Shown here one piece after another: positions 48,670 to 60,582 of a DNA stretch of 64,000 nt (position 1 is the first letter of the stretch; each line of letters begins with the position of its first letter). The notes under the pieces were generated by a model. That model had not been told where the DNA came from and searched no databases. It worked only from the letters and a program-made list of their open reading frames with translations. A program made the position numbers and the translations under genes. The DNA is from Cloeon dipterum (taxonomy: Eukaryota > Arthropoda > Insecta > Ephemeroptera > Baetidae): assembly GCF_949628265.1 (NCBI RefSeq), contig NC_088787.1, forward strand, positions 238,501 through 302,500. The letters are read 5' to 3'.

Positions 48670-50690
48670 GCCTCTGCCTGGACGAGATCTCGCGTTTGAT
48701 TTGATTTACTGCCCGCGAAGAGAAAGGAAAAAGAAGCGCGCGCGAGAATGAGTCAAATGGCGCGCGCGGCGGAGAAAGCAAAATGACCCAGTTGCCGCAA
48801 GCAGAGCACTGCACTGCACATAACGCCGCAGATTATCATTTTTTTCCCACAGCGAAAAAGTTATATTCCTCGGACTCACGCAATTAAGTAAGTCGTGTGT
48901 CAACAGGAAAGCTCGACGCGGAAAACTGCTCTGCTTTTTAAAAGCAGGCGAGCGGTCGTCGACCCGCGCCCCTTCACAAAATTTCGCGCTCATTAGCCGC
49001 AGTTCGAGAAAATTCGATTTTTGTCTTTTTGAAACTGAGCCGATTTATCAAATCTCCGGGTTTCACCGAGGCCACGTTTCGAGTTGTTGGTTGCCGGTGG
49101 GATAGGTCAGGGATCTTGGGTGTCGCGCAGACGAACGAAAAATGTTTGGGTCGCGCGCGAGAGTTTCTCCTGCGCGCGGTGGCTCACAATACGATCAGTG
49201 CGGTGCGGCGCGGCGTTACATGATACATTTTCGCTTTCGTCCGCCGACGATCAATCACAAAGGACCATTTCACCTTTCACACGCCCGCGTTTCTCTCTCG
49301 CACGCTCGCGTCATTATGCAAATTGATGATTTATGTTTGTTTCCGCTCCGTTCGGCCTTCCCCAAAAGCCATCATTCACATTTGAGCAAGTGCCTCACGC
49401 AATTGCTTTAAAACACCCAATAAAAAAGAAAAGTAAAGATATATTATCTAGTATTATTTCTCACTTTCCTTTAGCGTTGATCAATCGAAAATAAATTGCA
49501 TAATTTGTGTATTCACGCCGAGTCGTGAATTATTGCTATTTTAACTGTGAATTTAATTCAATAAAACGAGAACTGTTTTTATTTCGAGCATTCCTGAAAC
49601 AAAATATACAAACAAGCAATCACTCGAGAAACTTGCAATAATAATGTGGGAAAATTGCATCAATGCCCCTAAAGAGCCGTGATTTTGCGCGCGGCTCCAA
49701 TTGTAAAATAATATTAATTCAGCGCGCGAAGATTGGACTAAAGAAATCATCAAATAATTGGAAAATTAAAAAATTCGATGTATATAGAGCAAATTAGTAG
49801 GTTTAAAAAAATTATATTTTGCATTGCACAGAAAATACATATAAAATATATATATGCAGTTAAAGTTCCAAGAATATCGCGGCTTTATTGCTTAAAATGG
49901 ATTTCAAGCGACCAGCACTTTCTAGATTCTGATAATTATTGTGATTTTTCGCTAATGGCAGTGAGTATTATGCAACGAACTCAGGTGAGGAATTAAAAAA
50001 ATGTGAATTACAAGGCAAGTTCTCCACAATAATAAAAGTCCCTTGTTCCGGGTTCACCCAAGTTGAACCTGAGTTTGCATCGGTAAACAATGCGCAAGAA
50101 GAATTTAATTACTATACCACAACTGCTGGAATATAAAACTGGTAAAAGAAACGTTAACAGCCTACTTGTCAGGATTTTGGTTTACCTTTTTGGCGCTGAT
50201 TTTATATCTTTTTGGCTGGAAAGGTGAATGAATTGTTGCTAGAATCCAGAAGCAATTTGCTTTAATTGGAGGCATCAGCGCACAATGCAATGTCGGTAAT
50301 TAGACTTCAAATCTAGATTTCTCCTCGCGTGAATTTTTGGTTAATCATCGTTTCTGCGGCTACTGAAATTCTGGATTTAAATAAAAAGGCGATCTCTTTG
50401 CGACTTATAATTGTTCGAGAACATAAAATCCGTTGGAGAGTCCGTTACAGAAATTGCAGCGAATTAGAATTAATTTGCTCTGCGTTGCGGAAGAGAGAAA
50501 GACGAGTTTTATGACGGCGTGAAAATATAACGTTGCAAGATAATGGCAGAGGCGTCGGTCGGCCGGCCGGTCTTTGAAAGGGACGCATCTGTGATTCTGC
50601 GAGCGAGGCACGCATCGCATCAGGGTAGGAAAGGGCGCCCTTGGCATTGGGCGTGGCGACCTGGCCGCGCGGAGAAAGCAGGCAAAGGTG
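48670..50690. other. Spacer between cuticle-type genes 1 and 2
   Basis: No exon is recognised. Around 50053-50073 there is an inverted motif GGGTTCACCCAAGTTGAACC resembling nuclear-receptor half-sites. The rest is AT-rich with GC-intermediate parts at 48700-49330 and 50560-50690. Confidence 0.4.
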
Positions 50691-50699
50691 CGAACGCGG

Positions 50700-50707
50700 T
50701 ATAAAAG
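50700..50707 (+). promoter_or_regulatory. TATA box of cuticle-type gene 2
   Basis: TATAAAAG lies 65 bases before the start codon, followed by a GC-rich leader. It has the same layout as the other genes of the cluster. Confidence 0.8.
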
Positions 50708-50764
50708 CGGCGGCCGACCTTGTCGCAGCATCATTCGCTCCGCACCCCGACAAACGCACTCGAC

Positions 50765-51615
50765 ATGAACACTCTGGTAAGTCCATCCATCATTTCTTGC
50801 TCGGCAGGGTCGGATGCTGCTGCTGCAACCGACCCACTTCCTCCGACTCCGCCGCGACGCACGCACTTCCTGTCAACCTGGCGAAATTCATCCGCGTTTC
50901 AAAATTAGATTTTTTTAATTCCCGCCTGGCACGTCATCGTTTTTAATTGCGATCATTGTTCCAAATTGTGCTCTCTTTTTACTTAATTTATTTTCAGGTG
51001 GTGATCGCCTGCCTGCTGGCCGTCGGCCTGTGCGACTCGAGCGCCGGCAGCTCCTCCAACAGCGGCGGCGACAAGGACAAGCGCGGCGTGGTCGCTCCGG
51101 CCGCCGTGGCCGCTCCCGTGGCCTCGTACCAGCCCGCGGCCTACCAGACGGCCGCCTACCAGCCCGTGTACCAGCAGGCCGCCTACCAGCAGGCCGTGGC
51201 CGCCCCCGTGGCCTACCAGCAGGCCGTGGCCGCGCCCGTGGCCTACCAGCAGCAGGCCTACCAGACGCACCAGGTGGCCGCCTATCCCTACCAACAGGCC
51301 GCCTACCCCGTGGCCGCCTACCACCACGCGGCCGCCCCCGTGGCCGCCTATCACGCCGCTCCGGTGGCCGCCTACCACGCGGCCGCCCCCGTGTACCAGC
51401 ACGCGGCCCCCGCCGCCTACTACCAGCAGCAGGCCGTGGTGGCCGCCGCTCCGGCCGCCTACCAAGCCTACCCGGCGGCCGCCTACTACGGCCACGCTCA
51501 GCCGGCGGCCACTTACGCCGTTGCCCAGCAGGCCAGGGCCGTCTACAGCTACGCGGCGCAGCCCCTGCAGGCCAAGCAGCTGGCCGCCCCCGCCGCCGCC
51601 TACTACAAGAGCTAG
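50765..51615 (+). CDS. Secreted Ala/Pro/Tyr-rich cuticle-type protein 2
   Basis: Two exons: 50765-50776 (MNTL) and 50998-51615, phase 0, 209 residues. The signal peptide MNTLVVIACLLAVGLCDSSAG spans the intron. Next comes a hydrophilic SSSNSGGDKDKRGVV with a dibasic KR-G motif. The body is repeats of AAYQ, YQQAVAAPV, VAAYHAAPV and AAPAAYY, ending AAAYYKS. AAP(A/V) with Tyr is typical of insect low-complexity cuticle proteins. No chitin-binding consensus is seen. Poly(A) follows at 51681. The next gene on the same strand has the same exon design, which suggests a tandem cluster. Confidence 0.85.
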
Positions 51616-51680
51616 AGAGCGGCCACTGGCCGTTGGCCACGGCTCACCACCCGCTAGTCATCCATTGTGAAACCTGCCAA

Positions 51681-51686
51681 AATAAA
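51681..51686 (+). terminator. Poly(A) signal of cuticle-type gene 2
   Basis: AATAAAA lies 66 bases after the stop codon. Confidence 0.7.
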
Positions 51687-51689
51687 AAG

Positions 51690-52310
51690 ATTCTTTTTGC
51701 AACAATCGCCCGTGTTCTTTTTTTAATTCGAACCTGAAAGAAATAAAAAAAATTAATTGATGTGCAAATCGGAGGAAAGCTGAAATTTGGAGTTAATTTA
51801 CGTCATTGTGATGAGAGTCCGTCTTCGTTTTCCCTTTCACTCTCGATCTCGGTGTGGACAATAAAATAATTAGCGCCGCGCCGGGCAAGCGGTCGTCGTC
51901 GCCGCGATAATTGCACCGAATTGCGAATGAATTTCTCCGCTCGTGGGAAAACATTGTCGGCGGCGGCGCTGCAGCTTTAATTAATTCGTCCGAAAATCGG
52001 CGCGGCGGTGAACGGAACGAAAGGGGCGAGAAAGTGGCACGGCGGACAAAGCCGATTGTCCGGCAAAAGCGTCAAAGTGCCAGCCAGCCTTTCACCGGCC
52101 CTGAACCTGACAACCTGGTTCGGAAGGTGCGGCTATTTCACTTTTTTGTCTCGGCGAAAACAAAAAAAAATAGCAAAGACGCGACGGACGGAGGGTCGGA
52201 AGGAAGCGGCGGCACGCGACCTGAAGCGAAGGTGACGCAACCTGTCGCGTGCCTGCCGCTATCGGATCGTCAGGATGCGCGGCGCGCGGCAGGGGAAAGA
52301 AAGGAGCGCA
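51690..52310. other. Spacer upstream of cuticle-type gene 3
   Basis: GC-intermediate DNA with no recognisable exon, presumably upstream control DNA for the 52359 gene. Confidence 0.4.
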
Positions 52311-52313
52311 GGC

Positions 52314-52320
52314 TATAAAA
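52314..52320 (+). promoter_or_regulatory. TATA box of cuticle-type gene 3
   Basis: GGCTATAAAACTCGG, 45 bases before the start codon, implies a very short leader of about 15 bases. Confidence 0.75.
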
Positions 52321-52358
52321 CTCGGCATCGATGCACCCGCGCTGCAAACTCGCTCACG

Positions 52359-55300
52359 ATGCGCCACACGGTACGTACACGTCTCGCCGACAAACATGCA
52401 CATCTTCGGCACAACCTGAATTTCAATTTCTCACCTCACACAGCACACAGCACACAGTACACACCACCATCGAAAACCTCTTACACCTTTTAAATCTAAT
52501 TTACACGCTCGTTTTTCGCAAAGCTGCGAATTAAAAACGGCATAGAATTAGATAATTTTCTGCAGAACTTTTAATTTTTCTTAATTATCATTTTCATTTA
52601 TTGACCTCTCTCAAAGACACAGGTTTCATTATTCTATCAATATGTGATAAAATGCACTCGTCGAGTATAAATTGAGTGGCGAGAGCTGTCTGATTTTCTG
52701 TTCACTATTTAAATTTCAATCAGGAAGCACTTTAAAATTTCTTTATTGCCAAGTAAAAGCTGTTAGACCTGCTACAGCATTTTAGAGAGCTGCAGGAGTA
52801 ATTTTAAATTGTTATAAATTAATTTGGATCAGCAGCAGCGCCTATTTGTTTCATCTTTCCTAAATTTAAAAAAGTCTAAATCTGTGATAAAATTTGTAAA
52901 ATATTTAATTTAATATAGAAATTAAATTAATCGATCGTAATTTGTGTTCAAGTTCCTGTAAAAATTCATTTAGGCAGGCACCTATATGTTTGCCGAACAT
53001 GAATTGCATTAAAAAATGAAACTTTAAATATAACAATCTGTCTTCTGGCCTCTTTCTTGAGTGTCGCCAATTGTTAGTGAGTCGGAAATTCACGATTTAC
53101 CGTATCTTTCCGATTATAATTGGTGCTGAGATCTGAGATGACAGTTGAATCCGCAATTCGTGTCAATGTTCACGGTTGCTGCGCCGGAAAACAATGCGAC
53201 AAATTTTGATTGTGTCTGCGAGGCGATATTGTTATTTGGAGTGGCGCGCAGTAGAATTAACAATATGCGATTGCTGGCCTTTTCAATCTTTTCCACTCGA
53301 CGGATTTGCGCGCTCTATCGTGCGGCCGGCCAGCTGGACAATCGAAACAGCAGCTGCGGCGCCGCTCCAAAAATCTTGAAAGCCGAATAATCGAAAGCGT
53401 TTTTCCATCGATGCGAAGGTGCAGGTGGTGTGGCTGCTGGTGCTGCTGGCGGCGGTCGGCGCGCAGGACAACCACCGCGACGCCTTCAAGCCGCAGTTCC
53501 GCAAGTTCGTCAGCAAGGTGCGGGGGGTGGCGGTGACGACGCCGCCCCCGCCGCCTCCGACCTCCACTCAGGCCCCCACCGAGGCGACGTCGCCGGCCGC
53601 GGAGGAGCAGGAGAAGGACGCGTCCAAGGAGGAGACCACCGAGGCTCCCGAGAAAAGGGAGGACGAGGCGAAGGAGGGGAAGGTGGAGAGGGAGGCGAAC
53701 GCCAACGCCACGGACGACGCGCCGCCCAACGCCGAAAAGCTGTTCGGCCTGCCCGACCTGCGCACCCACCTGATCGCCCAGCAGCAGCGCCAGCAGCAGC
53801 TCGCCCTCGACGTGCTCAGGGCCGCCGCGCAGACGCCCTCCTTCGGACCCTCACAACCCTTCCAGCAGGTACCAGGACATTTGTTTTGGCATTTTTGCCA
53901 ATTTCAACTCGTCTTTTAAATTAAGGTTATTAAATTAGTGGGTAAATTTCATGACATAATTTTTAATCAAAAATAAATTCTAGGGTAGAAGCTGGTCAGG
54001 CTATCTATACCTGAAATACTGACTGTTCTAGTCAGGGTGATTAAATTTATTTTTTCTATTCATTTCCCGTGCTTGTGGAGTTTTTTTTTATTTTAAAAGT
54101 TTTAGGTTGGTCAAAATATCTTCCAGCAATGCCCAAAGAACCACTCAAATAAATTTTAAATTATCTATGTATTTTTTTTAATTCGGCCAATATTTATTCC
54201 ATGTAGTAACGAGTTGCGCAACAAGACGCAATCATCTCGATTGCATTTTATTGCTGGTTTTGTTGTGTAAAAGAGCGTGGTGTCTTTGGTCGAGTTGCAG
54301 CAGCCGTCGGTGTCTGACCTGCAGCAGCTGTTGCGGCTGATGCAGCAGGCGCAGCAGGGCAACCACTTTTCCTTCTACGCGCCGCAGCCGAGCGCTTTCC
54401 CGCCCTACGGCCAGCAGCAGCCCTCCTACCAGTCCACGCCGGCCTTCTTCGCGCCCAGCCCCGCGCAGTTCGGCCTGCCCGTGTCCGCCGCCGGCGTCCA
54501 GGGGCTGCCCGGCGGGGTCCAGGGGCCCCACCAGCAGCAGTTCTCGCTGCCGTACAACCCGCCGCCGACGCCCACCTACGTCTTCCGCGACGGCGCCTTC
54601 CACGTGCAGCAGCAGCCCGCCGACGGCCCTCCCGCCCCCACGCGCTTCTCCGTGGCCACGCCCGTGCCCTCGGCGGGGGTCCACGAGCCCCAGAGCGAGC
54701 CGCCCCGCCCGCCGACCCCCAACTACGTGAACCGCGTGCAGTTCGGAAACGCCGTCTTCCAGCGGCCCGGAGGCGGCGGCGGCGGCGGAGGCGGCTTCGC
54801 GGCCCCCCAGCAGCCGCAGGAGGCCCTCCCGGCGCCCCCTGGCCCCTTCCGGCCCCCGGCAGGTCCTTACCAGCCCCCCTCAGGCACCTTCCAGCCGCCC
54901 TCGGGCCCCTTCCAGCGGCCGCCTCCGCCCGCCCAGGGCCAACCGCCTCTCACGCAACAGCAGCAGTTCTTCGGCCCTCAGCAGCAACAACCTGGATTCG
55001 GACTCCAGCAGCCGCAGAGCTTCGGACAGCAGCAGCCCCAAGGCTTCGGACAGCAGCAACCACAGAGCTTCGGACAGCAGCAACCACAGGGATTCGGACA
55101 GCAGCAGCCGCCGCAGGGCTTCGGTCAGCAGCAGGGCTTCGGCGGCCCTGGACCTCAATCCTTCAATAACAGGGCGCCCGTCTTTTTCCCACCGCAATCC
55201 TTCACCTCGCAAGAACCTGAATCTAAAGGTGATGCCGCCCTTTTCCCTTGTTTCATGAATATTTTAAAAAATTAATTATTATTATTAACTTTTTTCAATA

Positions 55301-55405
55301 AATTTATTAACGTTGGCAGGTGGCGAGGGGCAGGTCGAGGCCGAAGAGAAGCCTGAGGAGAACCTGGTGCTGGTGTCGCAGGTGCGCGGATCTGCGCAGC
55401 GATGA
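52359..55405 (+). CDS. Secreted Gln/Pro-rich low-complexity protein 3
   Basis: Four exons: 52359-52370 (MRHT), 53425-53868, 54301-55228, 55320-55405, all in phase, about 489 residues. The signal peptide MRHTVVWLLVLLAAVGAQD spans intron 1. Then comes an acidic Thr/Glu/Lys stretch (about 50-105, TEATSPAAEEQEKDASKEE), Gln-rich helical segments (LIAQQQRQQQLALDVL, DLQQLLRLMQQAQQ), a Pro/Tyr/Phe-rich region with a Gly run, and a tandem FGQQQPQ(S/G) array near 400-440. It ends GGEGQVEAEEKPEENLVLVSQ. No chitin-binding consensus and no Cys are seen in the mature part. It is probably a structural extracellular matrix or cuticle protein. The last exon could instead be spliced on at SQ/GTGCGC, so the C terminus is less certain. 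Confidence 0.7.
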
Positions 55406-55660
55406 TAGCGAGCCAGCCGCTCGGCCGCAGACTTTTTAACATTATTGTTTTTCAACTGAGTAGCGAGAGAGTACAACGCCTGCAATTAATAGGATTAAAA
55501 GAAAGAAAGAGCGAGAGGCGGCGGGCGCCATCTGCCGCCGCGCGAGAGCCGTTTGCGCTGGCATGGCACAGCCGCAGCGCCACCTGATTTCAGGTGGCCC
55601 GCCGCGTGCGTTCAGAGCGCCAAAAGAGTCACGATTTTCGACAATGTCCTCGAGTAGTGA

Positions 55661-55666
55661 AATAAA
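55661..55666 (+). terminator. Poly(A) signal of gene 3
   Basis: AATAAAAA lies about 255 bases after the proposed stop. Confidence 0.45.
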
Positions 55667-56100
55667 AAATGGCTTTGTTTTAAGATAATTTCGCGTTTAA
55701 TTGGGAATGTAAAACCCTCTGACACACCCTATTTTTATACTAGGAGTTTTAATTTAATTTAAATATAATATTTTGAGCAGGTTTAAAAAAATTTTCTTTT
55801 GCTTTATTTATTTTTGACACCTGTCGGTGAGATACATCCTGAATTTTAGGATTGTATTCAAATGGAGAAAAAATAATCCGACCTGAGCGATGGAAATATG
55901 TTTCTCGTGAAATTAAAAACGCCCACCCTATTTATTGGAATATGGAAAATGAAAAAGAGCAGCGGCAAGTGGATGATTGGAATGGATCGAGAGCGGCGAA
56001 AGTGGTTTGACCAGAGAAAGGGCACTCTTTGATTTTTCTGAGAGAGGGAAAAAATAAAACGAGCGGCGAGTCTTCTTAAATAACATTCACACACACGTAT
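55667..56100. other. Convergent spacer between genes 3 and 4
   Basis: AT-rich DNA between two 3' ends; nothing else seen. Confidence 0.45.
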
Positions 56101-56105
56101 GGTAT

Positions 56106-56111
56106 TTTATT
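56106..56111 (-). terminator. Poly(A) signal of cuticle-type gene 4
   Basis: AATAAA on the minus strand, about 107 bases after the stop codon. Confidence 0.6.
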
Positions 56112-56217
56112 ACAAAAGGTTTAATATAGAGAGTGACTGTGTTTGTTAGTCGCGGCGATCACTTTGGGAGAGTATTAAAAATAGTAGTGTCTTTTTGCAG
56201 AGGGTTGGGGGGTGGAA

Positions 56218-56720
56218 CTACCACTTTTTGGAGTAGCGGGTGACGGTGATCTTGGGGTAGTGGTGGATGTGCTTGTAGACGGGCACGGGGACGGCGTACG
56301 GCTTGGGCACGGCGTACGGCACGTGCTGCACCACCGGCACCGGCTTCTCCACGGTCTTGAGCACAGGGTAGGGGTGCAGCACGGGGTACGGCACGGGGTA
56401 CGGCACCTCCTTCACCACCGGCACCGCCTTCGTCACCGTCACGGTCTGCGTCAGCGGCGGCGCCGCCACCGCCGCGCCACCGCTCCACCCGCCGAAGCCC
56501 GTGGCGCCAAAGCCGGTCGCGTCGTACAGGTCGGCGGCGCCGCGCTTCGCCTTCGACGAATCGTCGTCGTCGTAGTACTCGTCCTCGGCGGGCGCCGACG
56601 CCGACGCCGCCGCCAGCGCCACGCACGCCACGCACAGAACCTTGGCAAAATAATTAATTAATTTTGAATCGAATTCGAGGCAGGAAATAAATAGGCGAAT
56701 ATACTCACTGCGAACTTCAT
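56218..56720 (-). CDS. Secreted VPYPV-rich cuticle-type protein 4
   Basis: Two exons: 56709-56720 (MKFA) and 56218-56640, phase 0, 144 residues. The signal peptide MKFAVLCVACVALAAASASA spans the intron. An acidic EDEYYDDDDSS is followed by KAKRG, a furin-like basic site. The rest has GFGATGFGGW and then dense Val/Pro/Tyr repeats (KEVPYPVPYPVLHPYPVL, VPYAVPKPYAVPVPVYKH), ending ITVTRYSKKW. VPYPV-type repeats are common in insect low-complexity cuticle proteins. No Rebers-Riddiford domain. The TATA box at 56791-56798 fixes the start. Confidence 0.85.
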
Positions 56721-56790
56721 GATATTGTTGTCGGACGGAGCGGAGCGGAGGTTGAGAGCGGAAGGTGAGAGCGCAGTGGTCAGCGCGCGC

Positions 56791-56798
56791 CTTTTATA
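56791..56798 (-). promoter_or_regulatory. TATA box of cuticle-type gene 4
   Basis: TATAAAAG on the minus strand, about 71 bases before the start codon. Confidence 0.8.
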
Positions 56799-56799
56799 C

Positions 56800-59700
56800 T
56801 CTCGTCTCTCGTCGCAATAGCAACTCCCCCCGACAGACAAGACATCCCTCTTACGCAGGCGAAAGTCTTTTCTCGTCTCTCGCGTCCAGCTTCTTTCCCT
56901 TTCTTCGCGGCGCGCAGAAAAATATCACACGCACGCATTTCGCACTTTTCAATCATTCACTTGATTGTTTGTGTCGCGATTTTTCGCCAAATTCAGACTT
57001 GTTCAAAAGCTCTACTCGGAATCCTCGTCGCGGCAGAAGCACAAATAAAAATATTGGATTTTGCTAAACAAAAACGTGAAATATTTTTTAAAATTGGATC
57101 TGAACTTTGAAATTTTTTCAAATTATTTTATTTAATTTAGGAACGAAGGAAATATTTTTTCTCGTCATTTGAATAGATATTTTCCTATTTTGAAATTTAT
57201 TTGCTTTATTTTATATGCTGAAATGTGGATTTAAGTTTCAAAAATTCGCAATGTTCAAAAAATTAGAGATTGAAAAATATTTTGGTTCAAAAAGAGAAGC
57301 ATTTTTATTAGATTAATATAGTTTGGTTGAAATAGCAACAATTGTTTGTGTTTATTGGATGGTCTCTCTTGTGTCGCCGGAAAAATCATTTAGAATTCAC
57401 AGCCTTTATTTAAATGGGTGCAATTCGAGTTTTGCTTCATTTCGTTTTTTTTTATTTGGCTTTGCATTAGTTAGCGAGCGAAGAAAACTGTCGAGTGTGG
57501 CGTAATGATCGGCAGTAAAAATTGCGTCAGCGGAAAGTTAGAAAAAGCGTTGGCGGAAAAATGAGGCGCGTGCACGGCCGAGCTCTAATGGTTGCAATTA
57601 AAATTAAACGGGATCGGTGGATCGGAAAGAGGATGCAACTCTCCCTGATTTCTCGATCGCGTCAAAGGTGCATCGCGCATGTTTCTCCCGATTTCCAACT
57701 TTCCATTTTCATATTCCCCAAGAATTTCAGGTCCTTTTTCCAAAGACCGCGCAAATGACAAAAAACGAGTCGAGCTAATTGCAGTTATTTATTTTTATTT
57801 AATTTTGTTTTGGGCGAATCGAAGGATTGCAGGGCGGCAGCCGGCGGAATGAAAAGAAAGAAATGAGGTGCAGGGTCGGGCGGCAGGTCGCGACCTTTGT
57901 TTCTCGCGCGACCGCACGACTAGAAATCGAGTGACCAGCAGCAGCAGGCGCACGGAAAATGAGATTGAGTCGTCGGTCCGTCGGTCCGTCCATCCGTCTG
58001 TTCTTCTCGCTCGCTCGCTCGCTGCTCGGATGCGCCGCTGAAAAAGGAAACGAACCGCATTCTTGGCGCGCGCCACGGCTTTTCCCCAAACAACGCGACA
58101 ATGCGTCTTCCTTCCGCATTCCGACTTCCTATTTTTTTGTTTCCCGCATTTTAAGCAAATTAAAAGCAGCGATTTTGAGGGAAAAATTAGGGCTGTGTCG
58201 GTTTTTCGGACTTTTTCGGTTTTCGAAGAAAAGTGCGGAAATGCAGCGGCCCGGAGAGGAAAGTGAAAACGGAGGCAGCTGTGCGGGTAATTGCCGGCTG
58301 CACTTGCACTTGAGCCTCCAAGTGCGCACGTGCGCGCATTCCGACTCACAACACAATCGCGAGTTCACTGCACTCTCTCGCGCATCGCCTTTCTTTCTTT
58401 CTTTCGCCATCCGTTCGTCCTTCGCTCGCAATAAAATTATGCAACTCGCTCCGACCAAAATTCTGCCGCGATGAAAAAATAAAAATTGAAATGGAAATGA
58501 TTGTGAGAAAATGGATGGATCGAAAGCCGGTCTGGCCGCGGAGTAATTGCGCCGCGTGTGATTATTATCTGCGTGCAAAGCCGGTTTCGAATTCGACTTT
58601 CTCTCCAAAAACGAGTCTCTCGCAACCGAAAAAACCAGGCTAAACGGATTATTCAAACGAGTAAAATTTAATTTGATCTCGTGCAGCAGGCCCTTCTCCT
58701 GACCTACCTCATCTCTTCTTCTCACTACAAATGAACGTGCGAATTGATACGATCAATCTTTTTTAGTTATTGTCTGTGCTGGAGCCCTATAAAAAATAGA
58801 AAAAAGTATTATTAGAGAAAAATCGAGTTTTAAATAGTAAAAGTTATTTATTATTAGTTTTTTTTTTAAATTAGCAGGTGTCAACTCATAGTTCTTAAGT
58901 GGGAAAAGATTGAAATCACAGTAAACGCTGTTTTAATTGAATTTATACCATTTGCTAATTAGCTCGTGCACTTCAAATTAAACATTTATTGAAAGTTAGA
59001 TCTTCAGGTGCTGAATTTATAATATTTTTTAGTGTTAAAATCAGTGTTCTTCACTGGAAACGCATTTTTCCCATAATTCATTTTTTTCCAACAGTTACAT
59101 GGCTGAAAATTAAACGAAAATCATGTAATCTGCTAATTAAAACAAACTCTTTTGCATAACCAACTGTGATTTTAAAAATATGAATGTTGGTCGGAAAGTC
59201 TCGTCAACAGTTTGATGAGGTAGCATTATTCACTGAAAATACATCGCAATCAATGCCGTCAGTGCAGGAAGGAAAGAAGTTGTAAAATTAATGTATCTGC
59301 AGCGTAATGCGAATTAGCATTTATTGCCTGGCATATTTTATGGCATGCCATTTTTATGTTAGTTAAAAAAGTACTGATTCGTGCGGTATGTCGAATTATC
59401 TATTAGGGGTCGCCCATCTCAAAAGAGGCGAACTGGCCAAAATAAAGCATTATTAATTTTGTTTAAATAAAAAACGAACATTCATCGAAATGGGCAAGTA
59501 AATGATAACAGCTCTCTCCCTAAAAAATTATTTCACTTCACAGATATACACACGCGGTTCATTCATTTAACTAAAACCAGTGCCGCATAATCTAAAAATA
59601 ACATTTTCCCTTAATCTTAATATACTGTTTATTCAGAGTTTGCGCCATATCGCAGGCCATTCACAAAGATAAGGCTACTGATTAATTTAGGCTCACTCAC

Positions 59701-60160
59701 CGGTTTGCAAAAACTATTACGTGTGATGTCTCGCTCTAACAGAAAAGGCTTGCCTTGATAAAATCATTTCTTCCAAGTTTTGATCTGTTCACAGTCAACC
59801 GGCGCAAAGGTTAGTTTTCGTCCTTAATTTTCATTATATATGATTACTCGCATGTTAATTCTATTTATTTAATCGTTTGCTGGTGTTTGTAATTGTGAAA
59901 TGATAAGAATAAGAGTTGTGTGTTTTTCTATTACTTAAAAGTAATTTTTTGATCTGTTGCTCTCAAGTCTCCTCATGGGAGATGCACGTAAGAATCTGTG
60001 ATTTTTTAGGGACTTTTGTTGGTTATTTTCCTCTCTTGTAAGATTTATAAAAAAAATAACGACAGTTCGGAGTTTTAATTAAAATCTTTTGAGAGTTACG
60101 TTTTCAGAAATCCGTGTACTGATGTATTTTTAAAAAATAGATTTTCATGAAATTTTGTAT
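56800..60160. other. Long spacer, no gene seen
   Basis: GC-intermediate stretches at 56800-57050 and 57840-58640 have overlapping open frames on both strands but no homology or splice sets. 58750-60160 is AT-rich. A donor-like CGCAAAG/GTTAGT near 59812 follows an open stretch, but I cannot link it to any other exon. Confidence 0.4.
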
Positions 60161-60162
60161 AG

Positions 60163-60300
60163 GAAAAAGGAAACTGCACGACTATTCAGCAAATCAAGGG
60201 CTTGGTGGTTGACGTTTGTGGTCGCCTCTGGGCCGTTGATACCGGAAATGAGATTTGTCCAGCAAAGCTCTGGATTTTTGACCTAATTATTTGTTGCTGA
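60163..60300 (+). pseudogene. Orphan exon of a yellow/major royal jelly protein gene
   Basis: After an acceptor (TTTTGTATAG) the plus strand reads EKGNCTTIQQIKGLVVDV, then CGRLWAVDTGNEICPAKLWIFDL, then a stop at 60298-60300. Yellow/MRJP proteins carry exactly this spacing: a C, then RLWV.D.G, then C.P..L..FDL. No convincing donor follows FDL (only GTTGCT) and I find no other yellow exons within several kb. The exon is also less GC-rich than the active genes around it. It is most likely a relic of a lost or moved yellow gene. A live gene with distant exons is the alternative. Confidence 0.5.
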
Positions 60301-60349
60301 AGCCAACAAGGCACAACGCGTTGAGAGTCCTCCGTCGTTTCGTAAATTG

Positions 60350-60367
60350 AATAATAATAATAATAAT
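60350..60367. repeat. (AAT)6 microsatellite
   Basis: AATAATAATAATAATAAT run. Confidence 0.85.
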
Positions 60368-60480
60368 CAAAATTTGTTGGCCATTTTTTAAAAAGAAAAA
60401 TTCGTTTCTCACTCGCGAGGTTCTTATTGGTTTGAGCAGAGGGTGCAATGAAAAACGATCAGGTCCGCGCGGAAATATTT

Positions 60481-60486
60481 TTTATT
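60481..60486 (-). terminator. Poly(A) signal of cuticle-type gene 5
   Basis: AATAAA on the minus strand, about 97 bases after the stop codon. Confidence 0.55.
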
Positions 60487-60582
60487 TTGGGTAAAATTGA
60501 TCAAAGTCAACAAAGAGAGAGCAGTTGGTCAGCCGTGTCGCACCCTGAGGGAAGGTAAGCAGGCAGGGCAGGTCAGGTCAGA

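Noticed and set aside
50040-50090. tRNA-like GGGTTCACCC element
   Set aside because: Resembles a T-arm, but no D-arm, anticodon stem or acceptor stem can be drawn around it.
57795-58725. Overlapping open frames on both strands
   Set aside because: No signal peptide, TATA box, homology or splice set, and the GC content is below that of true exons here.
59740-59815. Possible upstream exon of the yellow-like relic (open stretch ending CGCAAAG/GTTAGT)
   Set aside because: The translated segment has no yellow signature, and its phase cannot be tied to the 60163 exon.
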